From Nemertoderma westbladi (Eukaryota; Xenacoelomorpha; Nemertodermatida; Nemertodermatidae): 33,050 nucleotides of DNA. The translations under genes and the position numbers were made by a program. The stretch covers positions 1 to 33,050 of the forward strand of contig JAUCBJ010000170.1 in NCBI GenBank assembly GCA_032718475.1. Direction: 5' to 3'. This document shows, piece by piece, positions 1-8,602 of the stretch (positions are counted from its first letter, which is position 1; every line of letters starts with the position of its first letter). The notes below the pieces were generated by a model that saw only the letters and a program-made list of their open reading frames with translations, did not search any database and was not told the DNA's origin.

Positions 1-31
1 TATTGTGTTTACCTTTTAGTTAATATATTAT

Positions 32-42
32 TATGTATATTG
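32..42. repeat. Candidate target-site duplication, left
   Basis: TATGTATATTG occurs here and again at 1629-1639, directly after the LINE 3' tail. Both copies are followed by a CGATAT, with three extra bases in the right one. The match is exact over 11 bases but AT-rich, so chance is possible. Confidence 0.45.
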
Positions 43-1628
43 CGATATCTCCTTTGCAGAAGTGAAGGCTGCTGTAAAGAGCATTAAGACCAATCGTGCC
101 AGTGGAGTAGATGGTGTTCCCCCTGAGGTCTTTAAAATACCTGAGTGTTTAAAGCTCATCTATCCTATCATAGTAGACATGTACCGAACAACAAGAGTCC
201 CACAAGAAATGAAAACAAATATGTTGGTGCCAGTTCCCAAGAAGGGCAACTAACACTCTATGGTTCTTTTCGGGGAATCTCATTGATCTCGATTGCTGCA
301 AAGCTATACAATAGGATTCTATTAAATCGCATCAGGGATCCCATTGAGAGACTGCTCCGTGGAAATCAGAATGGGTTCCGTAAAGGTCGTGGGACCATGG
401 AGCCCATTTTGGCACTTAGAAGGATAATTGAAGAGTTATCAAAAAAGAAAGACAGGCATCTGGCTGTTATCTTTGTTGACTTCTTCAAGGCCTTTGTTTC
501 AGTCTCTCGCTCACGTATGTTCAGCATACTTTCATTATATGGGATTCCTGATGAAATTATTGCAGCAATCAGATCAGTATACGATGGTTCGACAACATTT
601 GTGTCTACTGTTGACGGTGACACAGAACCATTTGAAGTGTTATGGGGCGTCCTCCAAGGAGACACACTTGCACCATTCTTGTTCATTATTGTGGTTGACT
701 ATGTTCTGCGCATGTCCTTAGATCATTATAATGATGATGGGGTGATGATAACTCCACCTACTGGCTCCAGAAGTCGAGGAAATCCTGCCAAGTACCTAAC
801 TCATCTAGACTTTGCTGATGACTTAGGAGTACTCTCAGAATCATTAGAGGGAGCCCAACGGCTCCTCAGCTCATTAGAACATGCTGCTTCTAGTGTTGGT
901 CTTTTTATTAACTCCAGAAAGACCAAAATTCTGACAGTTAACTTTGAAAGTCCTCAGCAAGTCTCTGATCGGATGAGCATAAGCTCAAAGGATGGTATGC
1001 TTGAGCATGTGGACGACTTCTGTTACCTGGGATCATGGATCCAGAAGTCAGGTGAGGACCTTCGAATACGTAAGGGAAAGGCATGGGCAGTCTTGAATAG
1101 TCTTTCCAGGATTTGGAAGTCACCGAGAATTAATCGGAAACTTAAGGTCCTATTATTTAGAGCAGCAGTAGTTCCAGTACTCCTCTACGGGAGTCCATGC
1201 TGGGCTCTAACTGCTGAGGACACCAAATCTCTGGATGGCACATTCACAAGAATGCTACGCCGGGTTCATTGTGTCAAGTACAATGCACACATCTCCAACC
1301 AGACACTATATAACATTGGAGGTGTCTCATTGGTTCCCCCAAGCTTGACACTAGAACAAAATCGCCTCCGCTTTGCAGGACATTGCTTTCGCCGTGAGGA
1401 CCAGCCAGTGCATAATCTTGTACTTTGGCAGCCTCATGGAGTGAATAAGCATGGTGGACAGCCCATGACTTTCTTGAGATGCATCTTAAAGGACACTGGC
1501 CTTAAAGATGCGGATGATCTAGCAAATGTCATGGGTGATAGGGAGTTGTGGCGGTGCAATTTTGTTGACAAGCCGGCACAGCATTCTTAAAAATGCAGCT
1601 GCAATGCAGCATGCCGATCCTAGCTAGC
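43..1628 (+). mobile_element. 5'-truncated non-LTR retrotransposon (RTE-like LINE), left copy
   Basis: The segment carries a LINE-type reverse transcriptase followed by a short 3' tail (gatcctagctagc). The same 3' end occurs in a second copy on the minus strand at 19471-20889, which shows that both belong to one family. Upstream of base 59 the sequence turns AT-rich and no endonuclease domain is present, so the copy is 5'-truncated. An 11-bp direct repeat, TATGTATATTG, lies just outside both ends (32-42 and 1629-1639) and may be the target-site duplication. Clade assignment to RTE or a relative rests on the look of the protein C-terminus and the short TAG/TAGC tail, and is not certain. Confidence 0.75.
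59..1590 (+). pseudogene. LINE reverse transcriptase, frameshifted
   Basis: This encodes the reverse transcriptase and C-terminal region of a non-LTR retrotransposon, which would copy element RNA into DNA at a nicked target. The frame opens with a typical RT N-terminal region (ASGVDGVPPEVFK, about 95-135), breaks near base 250, and continues in the next frame to the stop at 1588-1590. The second LINE copy has one more C at the break, so a 1-base deletion is the direct explanation. Motif A reads FVDFFKAFVS (about 472-501); the second LINE copy has D where this one has V. The FADD catalytic box is at 811-822. The C-terminal RLRFAGHCFRR region is typical of RTE/CR1-type elements. There is no endonuclease domain. 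The truncated start and frameshift make it non-functional. Confidence 0.85.
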
Positions 1629-1639
1629 TATGTATATTG
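1629..1639. repeat. Candidate target-site duplication, right
   Basis: Exact partner of 32-42, lying at the end of the LINE 3' tail. Confidence 0.45.
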
Positions 1640-3234
1640 TTACGATATATGGCATTGTGTGCTAAAACAACCCATCATACAGTATAGAATAATGAGATAA
1701 GTTGTATTGATGTACAGCCGTAATTAGGTAGGGTAAATAAAATACACAAGTTCATTTTGGGTTTAGCTAGGAAGACCGCATTTAGCTTGAGTGGCCTTAG
1801 CTTATTACACTAGTGCTACCCCAGTGCTACAAACGCCACTAACACTGTTAATGTTATTGGCGGTTTACTGTTGCTAACGCTGCTTTATGTTGTGTTGTTT
1901 AGAAAGTGCCTGATTCTCGATTGTGATGTTTAGATAGGCGCTATTCTCTTGATTGTTTCTATTTCTAAATTTATGCTTGTTAATTGCTGTTAGGTCAAAT
2001 AATACAGTATTTAGGCTGTTGCTAGTATAACTCAGTAGCGTAATTAATTAGTAATACGAATTCTGGAATACTTAGTAATTAGTATGCAACTCTATATATC
2101 TGAGACACCGTAATTTACTTTAGCACTTAGAATAAAATTAAGAGTTTGTACGCTGCATAGCGGAGAATAGTTTGGGTAAATTACATTTAGAAATACTTTA
2201 GGATATTCGACGCTAGGCAGTTATTTGAAAGTAGCGGGTCAGCAGTTTTACAGTGGTAGCGAGGGTAGCGCAGTAGTAATTTCGCTGAGTTAAATAAGCG
2301 CAAGGTCAAAGTTTCGACATTAGGGCAATTAATATACCATCTTTTTGCATATTAAAATATTCTCACATTCGACATTGTTCAGCCTGGCAAACTGCCTGTA
2401 TTTCTCTGTGAAAAGTGAACGCCGAGTGCTAAGTCACCCGCACTAAGTAGCTTGGGAAGTCAAATCAGATTTATTGTTTTGGTTATTCTGTTTGGCTTAT
2501 AAATTGTGATGGGATCGTTGAGTTGTCAGTGAGATCCCGACCGGGTTAGATTGTACGCATCACTTTATTGCTGGGCTGCTGGTATAATGTCTTTGGCCAA
2601 AGGCCGATGGGAAAATAACCTAGTTAGTTTCTCAGTATTAATAATGTCAGCAATAATAGCACAGTCGGAATAATACAGATATTATGAGTTAATCACACAA
2701 CACTATAGTAACAGCAAATTATATATAAATGACGGTCAAAAACTATGCCAGTCTGCAACCGTGAGAAAATCAACTGACTGGTAATCAGTAATTAGAGTAA
2801 CTATATAATTGATATATATTGGTTTCAGCCCTACACTACTGTGTGGCCTTTGGTACCCAATGGATGCGTTCCTATCCTCCCAATCTACTTCGTTGCCAGC
2901 TATTGGCTTAACTATTAATTCTCGCCTCGCCACTCCCTATTGGTGTTACCCCCTGCTGCTAGCCTCACTAGCTGGTTTGTCCCTTTGAGGTGGTTTGACC
3001 TCTCACCTCTCTCTGTGGCTTAGGGCATGTGTCCCCCCCCCCCCCCCAGTTGGTTATGAGGCAAGATTATTATTTGTAATCTCCCATCGCCAACTATATT
3101 GGTAAAATGCCACTGGTCCCATTTTCGGTGGGTGGTGTAGGGAATTGAATCCGCTTACATAAATTAGAACGATTAGCTTGATGTTTTAGAGTTTGATTAA
3201 ATTAGTTTCATTTGAAAATACGAACATATCAAAA
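1640..3234. other. Intergenic stretch, no gene seen
   Basis: About 1.6 kb of AT-rich sequence. Reading frames are short and without recognisable domains. It contains a 15-base C run at 3033-3047. I see no repeat shared with the rest of the window. Confidence 0.6.
3033..3047. repeat. Poly-C run (15 bases)
   Basis: Fifteen uninterrupted C residues, one of several long C/G homopolymers in the window. Confidence 0.95.
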
Positions 3235-3242
3235 GGAAGAAT
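3235..3242. repeat. 8-bp target-site duplication of P-like element, left
   Basis: GGAAGAAT here is repeated at 6918-6925, at the other end of the inverted-repeat element. Eight bases is the known duplication length of P elements. The boundary can slide by one base, because GAAGAATC is also present on both sides. Confidence 0.85.
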
Positions 3243-3379
3243 CATGGAATACTAAATATACACGGAACCAGATAGATGTCCGATTTCACAAGTCATTCTT
3301 AATCTATTGTACTCGATGCATGAATAAAAATTTTGAAAAAAAAATTGGTGGTCATCGATCTCGTTGCCATGGCAACAGA
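3243..3379 (+). repeat. Left terminal inverted repeat of P-like element
   Basis: This matches the reverse complement of 6771-6918 almost base for base, including the stretches around TACACGGAACCAGATAGATG and GGTGGTCATCGATCTCGTTG. The right arm has about 11 additional bases near 6855. The inner end holds a small palindrome, GTTGCCATGGCAAC. Well over 100 bp is long compared with the 31-bp repeat of the Drosophila P element. Confidence 0.9.
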
Positions 3380-3637
3380 GATTAAATTGTTGCGTGCATC
3401 ACTATCTAAATCGCTATATCGTCAACACTACTTGGCTAAGTAATTCCATAGTAACTGTGATAGAACGCATTACTGTAGTTCTAGAAGGCCTTGGTTGTAC
3501 AATACAATTTCACAGGGTTAAACAACACGACAGTGCGAAATCAGATTAGAACATACAGTACTGTATACCACACCTCTATAGCTAAAGTTAAAACACACCT
3601 TGTCCTACCTACAGTACAGTATATAAATTAATAACGA

Positions 3638-4054
3638 ATGCCTCGTGTTTGTTGTGTACCTAATTGTGGGGTGAGGGCCGGGCCTAGTGCTACGGTATAC
3701 TGTATACCCAAGGACACATCAACTAGGGACAAGTGGCTTAAAGCAGTGAGAAAGCCAGGGGTTTTTTCCTGCGACAGTTTTGGTGTCTGTTGCAGACATT
3801 TTTCATAAAGCGACTTCATTGCTAAGCCATTTAAAAGAAAAGAGCTGAGAGATTCCGCTGTGCCATCATTATGTCTACCAGGATCAGAGAAAAGTGAAAC
3901 AAAATTGCGACAACTATGGAGAAACGGGAAGCCTGGAAGGATCTCATTTCCACTGTCCAAGTTCGCTCGACCTAGTAGTAGTAGTAAGTACGATAAGGCG
4001 AGCCTTAGTATACTGGTATCATTAGGCAACGGTGTCTGTCTGGTTAATTTTTGA
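3638..4054 (+). pseudogene. THAP DNA-binding exon of P-like transposase, with a stop at codon 57
   Basis: The THAP domain is the C2CH zinc finger by which P-type transposases bind their terminal repeats. The frame opens at an ATG with MPRVCCVPNCG, giving the expected N-terminal Met-Pro and first Cys pair. It continues to a CCRHF motif supplying the last Cys and His (C-x2-H). After an in-frame TAA at 3806-3808 the same frame resumes with SDF and an AVPSLCLP box, equivalent to the AVPTIF box of THAP domains, and runs to a stop at 4052-4054. A single base change therefore interrupts an otherwise well-kept domain. A splice-donor-like GTAAGTA begins at 3984, so the last 70 bases are probably intron. 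Confidence 0.82.
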
Positions 4055-4355
4055 GAGCCTTCTGCTCGGCTGCTATTGATGCTTATTCAATTCAATTCAA
4101 TTCAAAGTAATCGTTTGTAAGTTGTACCATCTGTCTCAGATCAATGCACCAGTCTGCCGCTAGGGGGCACTAACGATCTGAATGTTTTTCTTAATATGGA
4201 ATTTTAAAAAATGTAGTATACTGCTTACTAGTAATCCTTCTTATTCTCCACGGTCTGTCTGCGGGGTGAGCCTGTCTGTCTGTCTACGCGTTTGAAACCT
4301 TGATAGAGTATATATAGAGTATATAGAATATAGACCAATATTTCTCATTTTGCAG
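3984..4355 (+). other. Probable intron of the P-like transposase
   Basis: A GTAAGTA donor-like sequence at 3984-3990 and a pyrimidine-rich TTTCTCATTTTGCAG acceptor ending at 4355 bracket about 370 bases without coding features. Inside are four tandem ATTCA units (4085-4104) and a short GTCTGTCT-rich stretch (4254-4284). P elements are known to contain introns; these particular sites are inferred. Confidence 0.5.
4157..4169 (+). promoter_or_regulatory. CTCF-like core motif
   Basis: CCGCTAGGGGGCA is close to the bilaterian CTCF core (CCASYAGRKGGCRS). It lies in the intron of a dead transposon. Whether the organism has CTCF is unknown, so this is a sequence resemblance only. Confidence 0.25.
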
Positions 4356-6592
4356 ACTTGGGATTCTCAAGCTATAAACAAATGGTTTAGAGAGGATGAA
4401 GTGTTTAACAATCGGAATGTAAGCATATTTTGGTATGGCAAAGAAGGAGCTATGTGTATTTCGGAAACATTCCCAGAGGCACCTGAATGTAGCTACATAA
4501 TCAATGTATCGCATGATGTCTTTGATGTTTACCGTAATGGGAGTACAATTCCATTATCAAATTTCAGTTTTTTGGATAGAAGGCTCTACGGATTTGAAAA
4601 ACTCAAATGCAAGAGTGTGTTATACAGACTGATGAATGAAATAAAAAACTACCAAGATCCAAAGTATGATAACGAAATCATCCGCTTCCTTGTGAGAAAC
4701 AAGCATTGCCGTCGGGTTTTAAGTTTCGAACCTTCATTGATTAAGAAAGCACTTTTTTAGATATAGAAGTAAGACAGCCTACGAGGAACTCTTGTCTGTC
4801 TTTCCTCAGTTCCATAGTCTATCTGTTTTGGAGAAAATAACTAAAGGATCCATCGATTCATACAAACTTCTCCAGAAAATGAAGATGGACAAAAACGTTG
4901 TTGTGTATTTAGACGAAATTCACTTGCATAAAGAGGCGGTTTTTGCACAAGTGTTACAGAATCAGATATAGGATCTTTGAATAGTTTTATGGTTAGAGGT
5001 CTGAGTCATGGGCAACCATTAGTAGTGAAATCTGTACCCACTGCAACCGCTATGACAGGACGGGAGATCATTAGTAACTTAGAAGTTTGCAGCAACCTAT
5101 GATCAGTCCAAACATCGCCACGAGTGGTGAAAAGTGATAATTCACCAACAAACGCTAATGCTATATTTAAGCATTTTGACAATTCAGAAATTTTACAAGG
5201 TATCATTCCGCTCTTCGATTATAACCATCTATTAAAGAATACCAGGAATAATTGGTTCAAACTAGGCATCTTTGTTTTACCACAGTTCAGTTGGCAGTTT
5301 AAGAATGATATGATTGAACTTTCACCAGGTAGTGAAGCAAAGGTTAGTGATGTGGCCGAAGTTTATTGTTTGGACACTTCTCATAATACTACCGCTCATT
5401 TACGACGAGCACCCAAGCTAACATTCTCGACATTACATGTCCAGAAGAAAAAACAAAACACTCAGCTTATGCTAAATCTTTACAGCGATTGTACAGAGAG
5501 TGCTCTGAGATATTATATTGACAGAAACAGTCCGACAGCAAATTTTGTGCGATTGATGAGGTTATTTTGGGCATTTATGAACACCAAAACTAGGAATCCG
5601 AAGACATCCACTATGTATACTGAGACATACCACAAAGACCAGATTGAGAGACGAAGTTTCTTGAAATACTTTGGTGATTGGGTGGAGGCATGGCGAGATT
5701 TGGGAAAGCCAGGTCTATCACCTCAAACCTTTAACGCCCTCCTATTGACTGTGCGCAATGCAGAGAAAGTGTTTAAACTCGAGTTTGAGGAACTGGGATA
5801 CAGCTTGTTAACACTCATGTCCTTGGAGACTATGCATTGGAGTTGCATTACTCTAAATATAGACAAATGTCTGGTGGCCGGTTTCTAATTGCTCTTCGTG
5901 ACGCACTAAACTCCAATAAAATGTTATCAATATGACTAATCATAAATGAAGACCTCGAAGTATCCGACTTTCTGTTGAAGAAAGATTACTACAATGAAGC
6001 CGTGTTGTTATTCGATGAAGTGTCTGAAATTGTGGATGAAGATGAGTTTCGTTGTCTAACTGTCAATGAAGAATCTCTAGATATTGTTGAATACATCTCA
6101 GGATGGATTGTGAAAACAGTAGGGCTCAATTGCCTACACTGTAATTTAAACGGTACAAATGACATCATTAGCGATTCTAAAAGAAGTGGGTCTACATCTA
6201 ATGAGTCATCTCGCCACTTTCTACATGATATAAATCGCGGTGGTTTAACCATTCCACATCAAAATCTTGTCAACTTCGTTTGTAATTGCATCGGTAACCT
6301 AGAACTAGCATATAAATTCCTGCAAAAAAATATTAAAGATGACAAATTCATATCAGCCGAAGTTCTCTTTCAGTACCTACAAATGCTTCCAGTAGATTCT
6401 TTGCATTCAAGATCAATAATATGCGATATTCACTCCAGTTATTCCTCCAAATTTTTATGCAAAATTATCAACGTGTTTCTGAAGGCACAGAGAAATCACT
6501 TGGCTGAGCTAATAGCTGAGAAAGAAAGCTACAAGACTGGGTTGGACGGTTTTAAGGCGCCTCAGCGAAACAAGGGAAGGAAATTGATCTGA
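4356..6592 (+). pseudogene. P-element/THAP9-like transposase body, multiply broken
   Basis: This would be the catalytic part of a P-type transposase, which cuts the element out and rejoins it through an RNase H-like fold. In order I see an N-terminal region (4356-4757), YLDEIHLH near 4907 with the first likely catalytic Asp, VVKSDNSPTNA near 5124 with the second, then ALELHYSKYRQMSGGRF (about 5838-5888) carrying the likely Glu and a GG box typical of THAP9 relatives. A C-terminal YISGWIV/RGGLTIP region (about 6090-6260) follows. Breaks: a frameshift in a T run near 4752-4757, further shifts near 4945, 5100 and 5810, and an in-frame TGA at 5933-5935. The last frame is then open to TGA at 6590-6592. 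The family call comes from motif recognition, not from a search. Confidence 0.8.
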
Positions 6593-6770
6593 AGTGCCGG
6601 TTGGAGGAATAAGAAAAATAATGCTGGGTTACAGAGCAGATCAGGCAACTTATTGATGAAACGGAAGCTATAGTGTATGTATATCGCTTTAAGCTTTGAA
6701 CAAATTTGGAAGCAATATTTACCGTATTTTCACTTATCGTAGTTGAAATAAAGGCAAAAAATGAAAAATG

Positions 6771-6918
6771 TCTGTTGTCATGGCAACGAGATCGATGACC
6801 ACCAATTTTTTTTTCAAAATTTGTATTCATGCATCGAGTACAATAGATTAAAGCAATAAAAAGAATGACTCGTGAAATCGGACATCTATCTGGTTCCGTG
6901 TATATTTAGTATTCCATG
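6771..6918 (-). repeat. Right terminal inverted repeat of P-like element
   Basis: Reverse-complement partner of 3243-3379. The inner palindrome is changed by one base here (GTTGTCATGGCAAC). Confidence 0.9.
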
Positions 6919-6925
6919 GAAGAAT
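6918..6925. repeat. 8-bp target-site duplication of P-like element, right
   Basis: GGAAGAAT, identical to 3235-3242. Its first base may instead belong to the terminal repeat. Confidence 0.85.
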
Positions 6926-6960
6926 CCTCTTTGAGATTTCTTTAACAGAATATGCCTCTC

Positions 6961-6965
6961 TGCTG
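6961..6965. repeat. 5-bp target-site duplication of BEL element, left
   Basis: TGCTG here is repeated at 16595-16599. Removing the element and one copy gives a continuous empty site (CCTCTC-TGCTG-GGATC). Confidence 0.95.
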
Positions 6966-7180
6966 TGTCCCGGCTAAACAGTGGGAAAGCGGTTTGGGTC
7001 GCTTTTGGTTATTTTATGAGGCTTTGCCGGTAAAACCTTCATTTGGCGGCTGTAATACTAACGCCCGTCAGCCCGTATTCTACCGTGCTGGCGCGCTTGG
7101 CGTAATTTCATCACCTGAGCATGTAAACGTTAATTGCCAATGGCCCTTAAAATAAATATTCTTTATTATAAAACCTTCAG

Positions 7181-7190
7181 TTTATTTATT
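7181..7190 (-). terminator. Poly(A) signal-like AATAAATAAA in BEL 3' LTR
   Basis: Overlapping AATAAA hexamers in element sense, with about 215 bases of LTR left downstream, a normal place for 3'-end formation of an LTR transcript. The copy in the 5' LTR is at 16150-16159. Confidence 0.5.
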
Positions 7191-7359
7191 TCCTAAATCA
7201 GGCATGTCACTAAATGCGATATGAGCCAAAAACGGATGACAATAAGAGTGTAGTGGTGAAAATGGAACGCACACGCACAGTTCAAAAGAAATACTGGCGT
7301 TTATACAGCCGCATAGACGGGTGTCTAAGAGACTGCTAGAAACAGATAAAGGATAAAGT

Positions 7360-7386
7360 AGCTACTGACAGATGCAGTCAGTAGCT
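7360..7386. other. Perfect 10-bp hairpin inside the LTR (also at 16334-16360)
   Basis: AGCTACTGAC, a 7-base loop, then GTCAGTAGCT. The stem is perfect in both LTRs. Between the TATA-like box and the poly(A)-like signal it would fall in R and so appear at both ends of the RNA. Confidence 0.7.
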
Positions 7387-7619
7387 GGTGGGCACAGAGC
7401 AGAAAGTCTGATGTCCGTGTGATTCTATTCATCAGAATGAATGAATGAATGAATGAAATAGCAGTACGTCCAGTATTTATAGGTGACAGAGTGAAGAATG
7501 TATCAAATTATTAGTGTTGGCGGGAAATTTGAATGTTAATGAAGATAATGATAATGAATGAAATATCTAAGATATTTTTTACGTTTTTTGAGGGGGTAAG
7601 GACGCCGAAAGCCGTGACA

Positions 7620-7630
7620 GTCCCCCCAAA
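7620..7630 (-). other. Polypurine tract of BEL element
   Basis: In element sense TTTGGGGGGAC lies directly before the 3' LTR start TGTCACGG. This is the expected position of the RNase H-resistant primer for plus-strand DNA. It is interrupted by a C at its last base. Confidence 0.7.
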
Positions 7631-7654
7631 TTATTGCAACAACAGCAATAATTT
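7628..7654. other. Perfect 10-bp hairpin abutting the polypurine tract
   Basis: AAATTATTGC, loop AACAACA, GCAATAATTT on the plus strand. The stem base overlaps the start of the purine tract. Confidence 0.7.
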
Positions 7655-8602
7655 GTCAATATAAAATTTATAATTAATTGAGATTATTTATATGTCCAGA
7701 GGGGGGGTTAAATGTATGAATGCGTGGAATCCCGCTTTAACCTGGGACCACTATACAGTACAGATGTTGTTAGTGGGACATAGGGGATCATTAAATGGTT
7801 GATTTTGTGGAATCCCGCTTTTACCTGGGTACACTTACTGTACAAGATGATTATATTAGTAAGACAGGGAATAGGTTATATGAGTGATGTTGTGGAATCC
7901 CTCTTTTACCAGGGTACACATACTGTACGCTATGATTATGTTATTAAGGGATTATTTGTATACATTATTTTTTTTTTTTAGATTATATATAGTCATATAT
8001 ATATATACATTTAAGTAAATATGTATATATTATTATAATTGTCTCAGATTTTTATTTTTATTTATTTATTATTTTGATCAATGAACTTGATCCACGAGGC
8101 GATAATGAAAGAAAGGATTTGTTAGAAGTTATGAAATTAAAGAAGTATATGAATGAATTATACAAGAGAAAAATGAGTTTACACACTGCACTAAATATAT
8201 ATACCGGTATGAGATATTTTATAGATAAGCAATGTAGAAGTAATACACCTCCAAAATAAATTTGAAACTTTAACAACTAAAAACTATGTAGTAGACACAA
8301 CCACGTGAGTTTGTGCATATATGTACTGTACTACATATATGCGAAGTACAAGTACAATAGGACATTTAACTTCGTTAATTTACATAATAGGTATGTATGT
8401 ATGTACGGTAATACAGCATGCGGTTCATAAGACAATATAATTAAGTTATTTGGAAGTTACATAGAAGTTATAGCTGTAATTTATTGAAATAAATCGAAAC
8501 GAATTTAACTAAAAATCTCCAAAATATGTGGGTCGACAATATATATAGAAAGAATTTATGTAAAATATGTCATGGATGAGAGGTACTAAAGAGGTGCTGG
8601 AG
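7655..8602 (-). other. BEL 3' untranslated region, no env gene
   Basis: Almost 1 kb separates the Gag-Pol stop from the purine tract. It is AT-rich, holds three degenerate tandem copies of an 83-85-bp repeat (7724 to about 7950), a (TA)n stretch near 8000 and short TATG repeats near 8391-8403. The small frames on either strand lack recognisable domains, so there is no sign of an envelope gene as found in some BEL relatives. Confidence 0.6.
7724..7950. repeat. Three degenerate tandem copies of an 83-85-bp repeat
   Basis: Copies start at 7724, 7807 and 7892, each with GTGGAATCCC followed by a CTTTWACCWGGG-like segment and a TACTGTAC-like core. The third is incomplete. They lie in the BEL 3' untranslated region. 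Confidence 0.8.

Larger units (their letters stand above)
3243..6917 (+). mobile_element. P-element-like (THAP9-type) DNA transposon, full-length but inactive
   Basis: A 3.7-kb unit bounded by long inverted repeats starting CATGGAATAC and flanked by an exact 8-bp duplication, both hallmarks of the P superfamily. Inside, on the plus strand, are a THAP zinc-finger exon, a probable intron and a transposase region with P-element/THAP9-like motifs. The coding sequence has at least two in-frame stops and several frameshifts, so it cannot make transposase. The intact ends could still be recognised by a related enzyme. It ends 43 bases before the duplicated target of the BEL element. Confidence 0.88.
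6966..7619 (-). repeat. 3' LTR of BEL element (654 bp)
   Basis: Near-identical to 15935-16594. In element sense it runs from TGTCACGGC to CCGGGACA. It contains the poly(A)-signal-like AATAAATAAA at 7181-7190, a (GAAT)n run near 7436-7456 and a perfect stem at 7360-7386. The last third, nearest the target site, is visibly richer in GC than its surroundings. Confidence 0.97.

Noticed and set aside
59-1590. Host gene with a reverse transcriptase domain
   Set aside because: A second, truncated copy in the opposite orientation, a shared 3' tail and decay in both copies show a retrotransposon.
2736-2933. Minus-strand frame containing RPHSSVGLKP, like the C-terminus of some bacterial transposases
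   Set aside because: The resemblance is a few residues, the frame has no ATG start at its head, and no catalytic region is present.
3364-3549. Small gene upstream of the THAP exon
   Set aside because: It begins inside the terminal inverted repeat and has no recognisable domain.
8058-8276. Possible env-like or accessory protein in the BEL 3' region
   Set aside because: Overlapping short frames on both strands in AT-rich sequence, with no signal of a surface protein and no conserved motif.
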